Both the position numbers and the translations under genes were made by a program. Under the pieces are notes generated by a model. It did not search any database and had not been told where the DNA came from. It was given only the letters and a program-made list of their open reading frames with translations. Below are positions 26,843-34,782 of a DNA stretch of 37,550 nt, one piece after another (the first letter of the stretch is position 1; every line of letters starts with the position of its first letter). Source of the stretch: JAXMAR01 sp046350295 (GTDB lineage Bacteria; Planctomycetota; Planctomycetia; Gemmatales; Gemmataceae). Location of the stretch: NCBI GenBank assembly GCA_046350295.1, contig JAXMAR010000059.1, positions 1-37,550 of the forward strand, written 5' to 3'.

Positions 26843-27062
26843 GTTTGGACGCCCCGAAGGGGCCGAACAAGCCAGCCCAGGGCAACGCCCTGGGAGCGAT
26901 GGGAGGGTTGGCCTAGAGCCCTGTAAGGGCGCAACACGCGCCCAAGCATTGTTGCGCCCTTACAGGGCTTGGCTCGGAACCCGCCCCTTTCCCAGGGCGG
27001 CGCCCTGGGCTGACTTGTTTCAGCCCTTTGGGCTCCGTGGGCCGTTGCCGAGATAATCATGA
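26843..27062. repeat. Hairpin-rich ~220-bp repeat, copy 2
   Basis: This is a diverged tandem copy of 26622-26842 with the same four hairpins in the same order, ending GCCGTTGCCGAGATAATCATGAA. The last bases supply the mmsA start codon (27059-27061). Together the copies fill the whole gap between the aminotransferase and mmsA; no gene is hidden in them. Confidence 0.8.
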
Positions 27063-28483
27063 AGTATCCCATCATATTGAATTACGTCGACGGCCAGCCA
27101 GCGCCCTTCGCCGGGGACCACGCCGACGTCATCTCGCCACTCGATGGCGCAGCGCTGTCCTGCGTCCCCCTCTCCGGCCCGGCCGAGGTCGACGCTGCCG
27201 TCCGCGCCGCCTGCCGCGCCTTCCCGGGCTGGGCCGCCGAAACGCTGCGCCAGCGCGCGCAGGTCGCGTACGCCTACCGCGAGCTGCTGCGCCGTCATCA
27301 GGATGAGCTGGCCGGCCTCATTCACGAAGAAAACGGCAAGACAATCGACGAAGGCCGAGGGGAGGTCATCCGCGCCATCGAGGTGACCGAGTTCGCCTGT
27401 TCGCTGCCCCAGATGGCGACGGGCGAGGTGCTGGAGGTCAGCCGCGGCGTCGAGTGCCGGGTCGAGCGCGTCCCCCTGGGCGTCGTCGCCTCGGTGACGC
27501 CGTTCAACTTCCCGATCATGGTCCCGCACTGGACGATCCCCATCGCCCTGACGCTGGGCAACGCCATGATCTTCAAGCCGTCGGAGAAGGTCCCTTTGAG
27601 CGCCGCTCGCACCGCCGAACTGCTGAGCGAGGCCGGTTTGCCGAAGGGGTTGTTCAACGTCGTCCACGGCCAGCGGCCGGCGGTCGAGGCCCTGTGCGAC
27701 CACGCGGACATCCAGGCGATCACCTTCGTCGGCTCCACGGCGGCCGCGAAAAACGTCTATGTCCGGGCGACGAGTCGATTGAAGCGTGCTCTGGCGCTCG
27801 GCGGCGCGAAAAACCATCTGATTGTCCTGCCCGACGCCCAGGTGGAGCAGACGGCCATCAATGTCGTCGCGTCAATGGCCGGTTGCGCCGGCCAGCGTTG
27901 CATGGCCGCCGCCTCGTTGATCGCCGTCGGCGCCGTCGAGCCGATCGTTCGCCAGGTCTGCGCCGAAGCCAAGAAGCTCGTCCCCGGACAGAACCTCGGC
28001 CCGGTGATCTCGGCCGCGGCGAAGGAACGGATCGAGCGCTACATCACGGAAGCCGAACAAGCGGGCGCTCGCGTCCTCGTCGACGGCCGGGGCGTCAAGG
28101 TCCCCGGACGCGAAGGCGGCTTCTACGTCGGCCCGACCGTGCTCGACAACGTCCGCCCGGACATGAAGATCGCCCAGGAGGAAGTGTTCGGCCCGGTGCT
28201 GGCGATCCTGCGCGTCCGCGACGTGGATGAGGCGATCGCCATCGAGAACGCATCGCCGTACGGCAACGCGGCCGCGATCTACACCAGCAGCGGCCCGCAG
28301 GCGCGCTCGGTCGCGCGCCGCGCCAGCGCCGGCATGATCGGCGTCAACGTCGGCGTGCCGGTCCCGCTGGAGCCGTTCGGGTTCGGCGGCTGGAACGACT
28401 CGCGCTTCGGCGTCGGCGACATCACTGGCAAGAGTTCGGTCGAGTTCTGGACGCAGGCGAAGAAGATCACGACGCGCTGGTAG
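27059..28483 (+). CDS. mmsA: Methylmalonate-semialdehyde dehydrogenase (CoA-acylating)
   Basis: The 474-residue product begins MKYPIILNYVDGQPAPFAGD, the expected MmsA N-terminus. It has VASVTPFNFPIMVPHWTIP, FKPSEKVPLSAARTAELLSE, the catalytic-cysteine motif GCAGQRCMAA (Cys281), LGPVISAAAKERIERYI, QEEVFGPVLAILRV and PFGFGGWNDSRFGVGD. MmsA oxidises methylmalonate or malonate semialdehyde to propionyl-CoA or acetyl-CoA using NAD and CoA. With the aminotransferase it would complete degradation of beta-alanine or 3-aminoisobutyrate (valine/pyrimidine breakdown). The start codon lies at the end of a 220-bp repeat and lacks a clear Shine-Dalgarno site, so initiation may be weak or depend on read-through from the aminotransferase. 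Confidence 0.93.
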   Translation: MKYPIILNYVDGQPAPFAGDHADVISPLDGAALSCVPLSGPAEVDAAVRAACRAFPGWAAETLRQRAQVAYAYRELLRRHQDELAGLIHEENGKTIDEGRGEVIRAIEVTEFACSLPQMATGEVLEVSRGVECRVERVPLGVVASVTPFNFPIMVPHWTIPIALTLGNAMIFKPSEKVPLSAARTAELLSEAGLPKGLFNVVHGQRPAVEALCDHADIQAITFVGSTAAAKNVYVRATSRLKRALALGGAKNHLIVLPDAQVEQTAINVVASMAGCAGQRCMAAASLIAVGAVEPIVRQVCAEAKKLVPGQNLGPVISAAAKERIERYITEAEQAGARVLVDGRGVKVPGREGGFYVGPTVLDNVRPDMKIAQEEVFGPVLAILRVRDVDEAIAIENASPYGNAAAIYTSSGPQARSVARRASAGMIGVNVGVPVPLEPFGFGGWNDSRFGVGDITGKSSVEFWTQAKKITTRW

Positions 28484-28495
28484 CGCCGCGCTTCA

Positions 28496-28524
28496 GCGTC
28501 AAAGCGCCGAGGCGTCAAAGCGCC
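28496..28524. repeat. Short direct repeat GCGTCAAAGCGCC x2
   Basis: Two exact 13-bp copies (28496-28508 and 28512-28524) lie in the gap after mmsA. They could be remnants of an intergenic repeat; a regulatory role is speculative. Confidence 0.4.
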
Positions 28525-28567
28525 CAAACTCCGCAGCTTTCGCACGCCGCCTCCTACGCGGTTCGCC

Positions 28568-28596
28568 TTGACCTGCCCCCACGGCTGGGGTAGAAA
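28568..28596 (+). promoter_or_regulatory. Candidate promoter of the ompH-lpxC group
   Basis: TTGACC (28568-28573) and TAGAAA (28591-28596) are separated by 17 bp, about 90 bp upstream of the ompH start. Both boxes are near consensus, but GC-rich DNA gives chance matches. Confidence 0.33.
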
Positions 28597-28687
28597 CCAG
28601 CCCTCCCCAAAACGGAACAGCGGGCGCCGGCGGTTCGGGAGGCCTCCACGGGGGCAGACCGACGGCTCAAGGAACAGGAGGGAGACT

Positions 28688-29317
28688 GTGAAGAGGTCAC
28701 GCATGGCGGGCGTCGCGCTCGCCCTGATTGTGGGGCTCCTCGGCGCCGAGCGCGCCCAGGCGCAGATGAAGATCGCCATTCTCAACGTCGGCGAGGTTTT
28801 CCAGAAATACGAGAAGGCCAAGTTCTACAAGGATGAGCTGGACAAGGTCATCGCCCCCAAGAAGGTCGAGGCCGAGACGCTCAAGAAGCAGATGCTCGAC
28901 TGGAAAAAGGCGATGGAGTCCAAGGACTTCAAGAAGGAGGATTCGGACCGGTACACGGCCGCCATCCGGGACAACCAGCGCAAGCTGGAAGACCTGGACC
29001 GCTCCGTCCGCACGCACATCGGCAAGATCCAGGAGTCGCAGATCGTCACGCTCTTTCGCGACCTCTGCGCCGGCGTCGAGGGCGTGGCCAAGTCGAGCGG
29101 CGTGCACATGGTGCTCGCCTACGGCGACGTGACCGAGGATCAGTTCAACGTCTTCAACATCAACCGCAAGATGAACGGCATGGACCTGGGCGGCACCGTC
29201 CCGCTCTACTTCACGCCGGATGTGAACATCACGCAGCAGGTCGTGGACGCCTTGAACGCCCATTACCGCGGCGCCGGCGGCGGCACGGCCGGCACGCCCG
29301 TGTCGCGCCCCAAGTAG
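28688..29317 (+). CDS. OmpH/Skp-family periplasmic chaperone
   Basis: The GTG at 28688 is the start: AGGAGG lies 6 bp upstream. The signal peptide MKRSRMAGVALALIVGLLGA is followed by the conserved KIAILNVGEVFQKYEKAKFY. The central region (residues ~45-110) is a charged helical/coiled-coil stretch (ELDKVIAPKKVEAETLKKQM; RKLEDLDRSVRTHIGKI), as in Skp. The C-terminal part (VHMVLAYGDVTEDQFNVF) and a glycine-rich tail complete 209 residues, somewhat longer than Skp. It would act in the periplasm, escorting unfolded outer-membrane proteins. Placement just before lpxC matches the common ompH-lpx grouping, supporting an outer-membrane role. Confidence 0.88.
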   Translation: MKRSRMAGVALALIVGLLGAERAQAQMKIAILNVGEVFQKYEKAKFYKDELDKVIAPKKVEAETLKKQMLDWKKAMESKDFKKEDSDRYTAAIRDNQRKLEDLDRSVRTHIGKIQESQIVTLFRDLCAGVEGVAKSSGVHMVLAYGDVTEDQFNVFNINRKMNGMDLGGTVPLYFTPDVNITQQVVDALNAHYRGAGGGTAGTPVSRPK

Positions 29318-29419
29318 GCATGGCGAGCGGGGGCGTCCGCTCCCCGTCACCCGCGCCTTGCTGACATCGCCCTGTCATCGTGTCGTGGACCGAAACCAGG
29401 CTTGTCAAGGACGACGGCC

Positions 29420-30304
29420 GTGAAAATCCTAGCCTATCGAAGCCAGCGGACGCTCGCCCGTCCCGCCGAGGTGCGGGGCGTCGGTTACCTGACCGGAAAG
29501 CACATCCGCTTGCGATTTAACCCGGCCCCGGCTTCCTCCGGGGTCGTTTTCGTGCGCACCGATCTGCGGCCGGCCATGCCGATCGTGGCGCACGTCAACA
29601 ACGTCACCGGCACGCACCGGCGCACGACGATCGGCGAAGGGCCGCTCGGCGTGGGGCTGGTGGAGCATGTCCTCGCCGCGCTGGCGGGGCTGCACATCGA
29701 CAACTGCCGCGTCGAGATCGACGCGCCGGAGCCGCCCGGCCTGGACGGCTCGGCGCAGGCGTTCGTCGACGCCCTGGTCTACGCGGGTTGCATCCTGCAA
29801 GAGGCGGAGCGGCCGGTGTGGGGAACCGAGGAACCAATCACCGTCGAACAGAGGGGCGCCACGGTGACGCTCCACCCGCCGCAGGGGCAGGAACTGCGCT
29901 GCAGCTACTTCCTTGACTACGGCGCCTTCTCGCCGATCACGCCGCAATCGTACACCGAGGACATCCGGCCGGACACGTTCGTAGCCCACATCGCCTGCTC
30001 GCGCACGTTCCTGCTCGAGCAGGAGGCCCAGATGCTCCGGCAGCAGGGTCTGGGCCGGCGGACGCGCATCAACGACCTGGTGGTCTTCGGGCCGCAGGGC
30101 CCGATCAACAACCGGCTGCGCTTTGCCAACGAGCCGGCCCGGCACAAGGTCCTCGACCTGATCGGCGACCTGTCGCTGGCTGGCCATCTGCTATGCGGGC
30201 ACGTCGTCGCCTATCGCTCGGGCCATCCCCTGAACATCGAGCTGGCCCGTGAGCTGTGCGACCGCATCGACTGTAACCACAGAACCCAGCGCCGCGCCGC
30301 GTGA
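29420..30304 (+). CDS. lpxC: UDP-3-O-acyl-N-acetylglucosamine deacetylase
   Basis: The start is the GTG at 29420 with AAGGA upstream; the TTG at 29402 is less likely. The 294-residue protein has the LpxC zinc ligands at near-canonical positions: His83 in GLVEHVLAALAGL, His242 and Asp246 in RHKVLDLIGDLSL, plus the general-base-type His269 in SGHPLNIEL. The N-terminal RGVGYLTGKHIRLRFNPAP and GPLGVGLVEHV motifs are typical. LpxC performs the committed step of lipid A synthesis in the cytoplasm, so the organism makes lipid A or retains its pathway. fabZ, lpxA and lpxB are not adjacent. Confidence 0.95.
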   Translation: MKILAYRSQRTLARPAEVRGVGYLTGKHIRLRFNPAPASSGVVFVRTDLRPAMPIVAHVNNVTGTHRRTTIGEGPLGVGLVEHVLAALAGLHIDNCRVEIDAPEPPGLDGSAQAFVDALVYAGCILQEAERPVWGTEEPITVEQRGATVTLHPPQGQELRCSYFLDYGAFSPITPQSYTEDIRPDTFVAHIACSRTFLLEQEAQMLRQQGLGRRTRINDLVVFGPQGPINNRLRFANEPARHKVLDLIGDLSLAGHLLCGHVVAYRSGHPLNIELARELCDRIDCNHRTQRRAA

Positions 30305-30416
30305 AGGGCGTGACCATCATCGAGCACGGCGCTCGAAAGAGGTTGCCCCCCCTCGCGGGGTGGGGGTCAGGGGGTGGCCGCGACCCACGCGTCGCCGCCA
30401 AACGGAACAGAACACG

Positions 30417-31442
30417 ATGACACGTCTACGGCTGGCGGTGATCGGCGTCGGGCACCTCGGCAAGGAACACGCGCGGATTCTCTCGGGGCTTGCCGACGTC
30501 GACCTGGTCGGCGTCGCCGACGTCAACGAGGCGCAGGCGCGGAGCGTCGCCGCGAAGTTGCACGTCCAGGCCTACGGCGACTACCGGCTTTTGCCGCACA
30601 AGATCGACGCCGCCTGCGTGGTCGTCCCCACGTCCCTACACGAGCAGGTCGCCGCTGATCTTCTGCGGCGCGGTATTCCTGCCCTCGTGGAGAAACCGCT
30701 CGCCTCGACCCGAGCCGGCGCGGAGACGCTTGTCGAGTTGTCGCACAAGCACAACACCATCCTGCAGGTCGGACACATCGAACGGTTCAATCCCGCGTTC
30801 GAGGAGGCCGTCCGCCGCAATCTCCGTCCCTGGTTCCTGCGCGCGGAGCGTCTCGGTCCCTTTTCCGGGCGCTCCTCCGACACGGGCGTCGTCCTCGATC
30901 TGATGATCCACGATCTCGACTTGATCCTGACGCTGGTCGGTAGGCCGGTGGAGAGCGTCGAGGCGAGAGGCGTGCGCGTCTTCGGCCGCCATGAAGACGT
31001 CGTGCAAGCCCGCATCCGTTTCGCGGGCGGCAGCGTCGCCGAAGTGCTCGCCAGCCGCGCCCATCCGCAGCCGGCGCGGCAGATGCACGCCTGGAGCGAC
31101 GAGGGGTACGCCCATCTCGATTTCGGCCAGCGCCGCGCCACCTTCGTCGCGCCGAGCGTTGACGTGATGGAACGTGGGCTGGACGTATCACGGCTCGAGC
31201 CCGAGGCACGCGCTCGGTTGCGCGACGACCTGTTCACGCGCCATCTGCCGCTCACGACGGTGGACGGTCAGGCGCAGGACCAACTGACGGCGGAGCTACG
31301 CCACTTCGTCGACTGCGTGCGCACGGGCAAGACGCCGCGCGTCACCGGCGAGAACGGGCTGGAATCGCTGGCGCTCGCCGAGCGAATCCTGGATCAGATT
31401 CATTGCCACTCCTGGCGCCGCGATCTGCGTCAGGCGGCGTAA
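30417..31442 (+). CDS. Gfo/Idh/MocA oxidoreductase, GnnA-like (UDP-GlcNAc 3-dehydrogenase candidate)
   Basis: The 341-residue protein starts MTRLRLAVIGVGHLGKEHAR, with the GxGxxG NAD motif at residues 10-15, ADVNEAQAR, the family EKP motif (PALVEKPLASTR) and HDLDLILTLVG. Position directly after lpxC and the N-terminal motif resemble GnnA-type oxidoreductases found in lpx clusters, which oxidise the 3-OH of UDP-GlcNAc on the way to 2,3-diamino lipid A. A GnnB aminotransferase is not seen here, so the assignment is an inference. The start is the ATG at 30417, 112 bp after lpxC; that gap is GC-rich with no gene. Confidence 0.72.
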   Translation: MTRLRLAVIGVGHLGKEHARILSGLADVDLVGVADVNEAQARSVAAKLHVQAYGDYRLLPHKIDAACVVVPTSLHEQVAADLLRRGIPALVEKPLASTRAGAETLVELSHKHNTILQVGHIERFNPAFEEAVRRNLRPWFLRAERLGPFSGRSSDTGVVLDLMIHDLDLILTLVGRPVESVEARGVRVFGRHEDVVQARIRFAGGSVAEVLASRAHPQPARQMHAWSDEGYAHLDFGQRRATFVAPSVDVMERGLDVSRLEPEARARLRDDLFTRHLPLTTVDGQAQDQLTAELRHFVDCVRTGKTPRVTGENGLESLALAERILDQIHCHSWRRDLRQAA

Positions 31443-31456
31443 CGGCGCCTCGCTTC

Positions 31457-31511
31457 AGAGCCGGAAGCATGCGTGACGGTTCTCATGACCGTCGCTCACG
31501 CTTCCGGCTCT
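31457..31511. terminator. Long inverted repeat after the GnnA-like gene
   Basis: AGAGCCGGAAGC... (31457-31480) pairs with ...GCTTCCGGCTCT (31488-31511) over 24 bp at about 21 positions with a 7-base loop, 14 bp after the stop. It is likely a terminator or a dispersed palindromic repeat; the arms share a core with repeats I associate with planctomycete genomes. Confidence 0.6.
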
Positions 31512-31595
31512 GACGCTGTTACGGGCCGCCTTTCCCGCGCGTCTTTCATGTCGCAGTTCCTCGCCTAATATATCTGCTGTCTCAAGGGGCCCGCC

Positions 31596-32882
31596 ATGCG
31601 CCGTCTGTTCTCCATCCTGTCGCTTTCCCTTCTCGTTTCCACCGCCGCCGCCCAGCCGCGCCTGCCCGTCAAGGACGGCGCCCGCATTCTTTTTCTAGGC
31701 GACAGCAACACCTTCGCGGGCGGCTTCATCACCTATCTCGACGCCTTCCTTTTCGCGCGCTTCCCGGACAGGAAGCTCGAGCTCATCAACCTCGGCCTGC
31801 CCAGCGAAACCGTCTCCGGACTCTCCGAGCCGGACCATCCTTATCCACGTCCCAACGTACACGATCGCCTCGAGGCGGCGCTGAAGAAGACGAAGCCCGA
31901 TCTCGTCGTCGCCTGCTACGGCATGAACGACGGCATCTACTATCCGTTCGCCAAGGAACGCCTGGAGAAATTCGAACAGGGCTACGGCCGCCTCATCGCG
32001 CGCGTGCTCAAGGACAAGGTCCCCCTCGTCATCCTGACGCCGATGCCTTTCGACGCCGCCGCCCTCAAGGGCAAGCTGGCGCCCAAGGGGGAGCCGAAAT
32101 ACAGCTGGCTGAAGCCCTACGAGGGATACGACGTCGTCCTTGCCGTCTACTCCGAGTGGCTGCGCGAGATGAAGAAGCCGGCAGGGGTGCAGGTCGTCGA
32201 CGTGCACCAGGAGGCGATTGACGCCCTCCGCCTCATTCGCGGTTTCAAGGACAAGGGCTTCATCCTCTCCGGCGACGGAATTCACCCCGGCCCGCTTGGC
32301 CACCTCCTCGCCGCCGGAGCCCTGGGCCGCGCGCTTGGACTTTTCGAGCCCGAGCCGGCTGCGGAGTTGGAGGCGCGTGAAGGCACGGTGGTCGCAGGCC
32401 CGCTGAAGAACGTGCGCAGCAGCGCCGACCAGACGCAGTGGACCTGGGACATGGGGCTGGCGCTGCCCTACGAGCCCGCCTGGAAGTTCGGCGTGGAGGA
32501 CAACTCGACCGTGCGAGCGCTCGCCAAAGGGCCCGTTTTGAAAATCACCGGCCTGCCGTGGAAGAAGGCCCGGCTTTTCGAAGGGGAAAAGTTCCTGGGC
32601 GAAGTCGAGGCGGACAAGGACGGCTCGTTCACGATCGTCCCCTATCGCTTCCCGAACTTCTCGCGATTCAAGGACAGCCAGGAGTTCATGAAGGCGGTGC
32701 GCGACCGGCAGCGCCTGCTCGGCCTCGCCTGGCTGACCGACGTAGGGCACAAGAGGCCGGACACGCCGAAAGGCGCCCCTCTCGACGAAGCGAAGAAAAA
32801 GGCGGCGGCGCTCGAGGAACGCATCCGGGCCCTGGCACGACGGCGCGAGGCGACACTGAGCCTGACGCCGATTTTGAAGTGA
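31596..32882 (+). CDS. Exported SGNH/GDSL hydrolase with long C-terminal extension
   Basis: ATG 31596 after AAGGGG gives a signal peptide (MRRLFSILSLSLLVSTAAAQ). The 428-residue protein has SGNH block I FLGDSNTFAGG (Ser37), block III YGMNDGIYY, and block V GDGIHPGPLGH (Asp227, His230). The extension after about residue 250 carries EEDNSTVRALAKGP-type sequence and is lysine-rich, ending RREATLSLTPILK. Likely an extracytoplasmic esterase or acetyl-hydrolase; the extension's role is unknown. A TAATAT-type AT-rich box lies 25 bp upstream. It converges with the PIG-L gene, 3 bp between stops. Confidence 0.85.
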   Translation: MRRLFSILSLSLLVSTAAAQPRLPVKDGARILFLGDSNTFAGGFITYLDAFLFARFPDRKLELINLGLPSETVSGLSEPDHPYPRPNVHDRLEAALKKTKPDLVVACYGMNDGIYYPFAKERLEKFEQGYGRLIARVLKDKVPLVILTPMPFDAAALKGKLAPKGEPKYSWLKPYEGYDVVLAVYSEWLREMKKPAGVQVVDVHQEAIDALRLIRGFKDKGFILSGDGIHPGPLGHLLAAGALGRALGLFEPEPAAELEAREGTVVAGPLKNVRSSADQTQWTWDMGLALPYEPAWKFGVEDNSTVRALAKGPVLKITGLPWKKARLFEGEKFLGEVEADKDGSFTIVPYRFPNFSRFKDSQEFMKAVRDRQRLLGLAWLTDVGHKRPDTPKGAPLDEAKKKAAALEERIRALARRREATLSLTPILK

Positions 32883-32885
32883 CCG

Positions 32886-33857
32886 TTACCTGTCGAAGAA
32901 GGGGAAAAGCCGCCGGATCTCCATCTCCTTGGGCTGCGCGCCGTACTCGCAGATCTCGAACGCCTCGGCGTGTCCTACTTTCGCGCCGCGCTCCTTGCCG
33001 TAAGCGGCGACGAGCTGCGGCCGGTACTTCTCCGCAATCGTGGTAGCCCGGCCGAGGAAGAACTTCTTCACCTCGGCGCGGCGCGTCGCCTCGCCGGCGG
33101 CATCTTTGGGGATCAGGCCGGAATGTCCCAGCGCGCCCCCTTCGTAAAACTGCGATTCCAGCGTCTCCAGCGCCGCCAGTTTCTGATCCATCACGTCATC
33201 GATGTCGACGACGACGTCCGGCCGGAATGGGTTGGGGCGCTGAAAGTGGTCCGAGTAGTAGAGGAAGACGGGGTTTTTCTGGAGGGGCGGCGTGTCCGGG
33301 CAGAAGAACGGGACGGCGACCATGTACGCGGCGTCCTGCACGAGGACGCCGGTGTAACGATGGTCGGGGTGGTAGTCGTTGGGCCGATGGGCCATGACGA
33401 TGTCGGCTTCCCAGTCGCGGATGAGGCGGGTGATGGTGCGGCGGTTTTCGAGCGTCGGCGCCAGCTCGCCGTCGTGAATGTCGAGCACCTGCGTGGTGAT
33501 CTTGAGGATGCGCGCCGCCTTCTCGACCTCGTCCTTGCGCCGCAACGCCAAGGGGCCGCCCGCCATCTTCCAGTGACCGATGTCGCCGTTGGTGACGGAG
33601 ACGAACTTGACATGATGGCCGAGCTTGGACCACTTGGCCGCGACGCCACCCGCCTTCAGCTCGCAGTCATCGGGATGGGCGCCGAAGCAGATGATGCGGA
33701 GCTTGCCGTCCTTGGGGAGGGCGGAGCGCGAAATCGCCTCGCGTTTCTTTGGCGTGTCGCCGGATGCGGGAGCCATCGGCTGCTCGCGGAGCAGCACGCC
33801 GGCGACGAGGCCGATGGAGAGAAGACAAGCGCCTTGGACGAGTGAGCGAGAGTTCAT
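32886..33857 (-). CDS. PIG-L family N-acetylglucosaminyl deacetylase-like, exported
   Basis: The 323-residue protein has an N-terminal hydrophobic segment (LVQGACLLSIGLVAGVLL) that is likely a signal or anchor. It has the PIG-L/LmbE zinc motif FGAHPDDCELKAGG (His61, Asp64), VTNGDIGHWKMAGG, ADIVMAHRPNDYHPDHRYTG with the second ligand set (HPDH), and HFQRPNPFRPDVVVDI. The family deacetylates GlcNAc-containing substrates. An extracytoplasmic location and the neighbouring SGNH hydrolase suggest glycan processing, which is inference. Upstream (33858-34064) are REP-like repeats, not a recognisable promoter. Confidence 0.87.
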   Translation of the reverse strand: MNSRSLVQGACLLSIGLVAGVLLREQPMAPASGDTPKKREAISRSALPKDGKLRIICFGAHPDDCELKAGGVAAKWSKLGHHVKFVSVTNGDIGHWKMAGGPLALRRKDEVEKAARILKITTQVLDIHDGELAPTLENRRTITRLIRDWEADIVMAHRPNDYHPDHRYTGVLVQDAAYMVAVPFFCPDTPPLQKNPVFLYYSDHFQRPNPFRPDVVVDIDDVMDQKLAALETLESQFYEGGALGHSGLIPKDAAGEATRRAEVKKFFLGRATTIAEKYRPQLVAAYGKERGAKVGHAEAFEICEYGAQPKEMEIRRLFPFFDR

Positions 33858-33887
33858 GGTTGACCTCGGATTGACGTCACGCCGGGG

Positions 33888-34002
33888 GCATGCTCTTGCG
33901 GCCGGGTGGCATGCTTTTGCGGGTCACTCGCGGGCCGGGTGGCATGCTTTTGCGGGTCCCTCGCGATGGCGTTAAAGCGTCGAGGACACCGCAAAAGCAT
34001 GC
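33888..34002. repeat. REP-like palindromic repeat cluster, locus 1
   Basis: GCATGCTCTTGCGG (33888-33901) is a near copy of GCATGCTTTTGCGG, which occurs exactly at 33909-33922 and 33942-33955. CCGCAAAAGCATGC at 33989-34002 is the reverse complement. 33942-34002 forms a 61-bp palindromic module. It recurs inverted at 37261-37321 with only a few differences. The cluster sits 62 bp after the RAYT stop, the usual place of REPs near their transposase. Confidence 0.8.
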
Positions 34003-34064
34003 TTCGCGATGTCCCGCGACAGCAGAGGTTGCGATTCTCTGAGGCGTGTTTTCCTTCCAGCCCT

Positions 34065-34564
34065 TCATCCCAGAAAAGGAAGAGCGTCCATCTCAATAGG
34101 GACACCCACCTCCCCTGAATAGAACCGCGCGCTCGACCAGATCCAATCCGTCGCCTTTTCCACCAGGCCCCGCCGCACTGGATTGTTGTGAATGTACTCG
34201 ATCATCGTGAGCAATGTGTCCGGCTTCTCGATGTTTCGGTCGTAGCCTCCGCCTCGCTCCCAGAACCGGTAGGCGATCTTGCCGTTCGGTTGCAGGTCTT
34301 TGAGCCGCTCCAAGAAGCTGGGGGCCTTTCGTCGCACGTATTTGAGCGCACGGTTCGCGACCGGAATCTTGATCCCGGACCGGATCCGGCTCATGCGGTA
34401 CTCCGGCTGACGCGGCTGCACGATCAAGTGAACGTGCTCCGGCATGATCACCCAGGCCCAGATGGCAAAATCGTGCTTCGTTCGCGCTTTCTTCAGCGCG
34501 TCGATGAACCAAGCTCGGGTGCGGTCGCGCTCCAGGAGCTTCAGGCGGTTGAAACAAGAAAAGG
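34065..34564 (-). pseudogene. REP-associated tyrosine transposase (RAYT), 3' part, split by an IS
   Basis: This is the catalytic part of a Y1/HUH transposase of the RAYT type: FSCFNRLKLLERDRTRAWF, IWAWVIMPEHVHLIVQPRQP (the HUH pair HVH), YRFWERGGGYDRN and EYIHNNPVRRGLVEKATDW, ending in TGA at 34065. The frame can be read up to 34757, but bases above 34564 belong to the inserted IS, so the N-terminus there is not RAYT. Joined to 36006-36093 after removing the IS and one target copy, it gives 585 bases, exactly 195 codons including the stop, in frame across the join (HELTFSCF). RAYTs nick and move REP palindromes; the copy is presumed inactive. Confidence 0.85.
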
Positions 34565-34685
34565 TGAAGTGGACCCCATTCTCTAGACCACGAAATGACC
34601 ATCCAAAGGTAGAGGCGAAGCCTCTTCTTCGTCGGCCCCCAGGGCCGACCGCTTGAGTCAATTCCTCGCGGTGATCCCTTCGCCA

Positions 34686-34760
34686 CGGGTGCGGGCTGGG
34701 CGGAGCGTAGCGGCCTGGAGCGCAGCGACAGGCCGCGGAGCGGAGCCCAGCCCGCACCCG
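34686..34760. repeat. 75-bp palindrome inside the IS end region
   Basis: CGGGTGCGGGCTGGGC (34686-34701) is perfectly complementary to GCCCAGCCCGCACCCG (34745-34760), with an inner GCGGCCTG/CAGGCCGC stem. It lies between the transposase stop (34783) and the IS inverted repeat, where IS3 elements normally have little sequence, so it may be a separate repeat that entered the IS. Confidence 0.6.
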
Positions 34761-34782
34761 TATGCTCGATACGATCCCCGAC

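Noticed and set aside
26537..26926. Open frame containing MNVWTPRRGRTSQPRATPWE across the tandem repeat
   Set aside because: It is repeat sequence translated in a chance frame; no coding character, although its ATG context matters for the repeat finding.
33888..34002. CRISPR-like array
   Set aside because: Repeats are short, palindromic and irregularly spaced, with an inverted partner; no unique spacers or cas genes. REP elements fit better.
34565..34757. N-terminal extension of the RAYT open frame above 34564
   Set aside because: These codons come from the IS end and its palindrome; the true N-terminus lies beyond the IS at 36006-36093.
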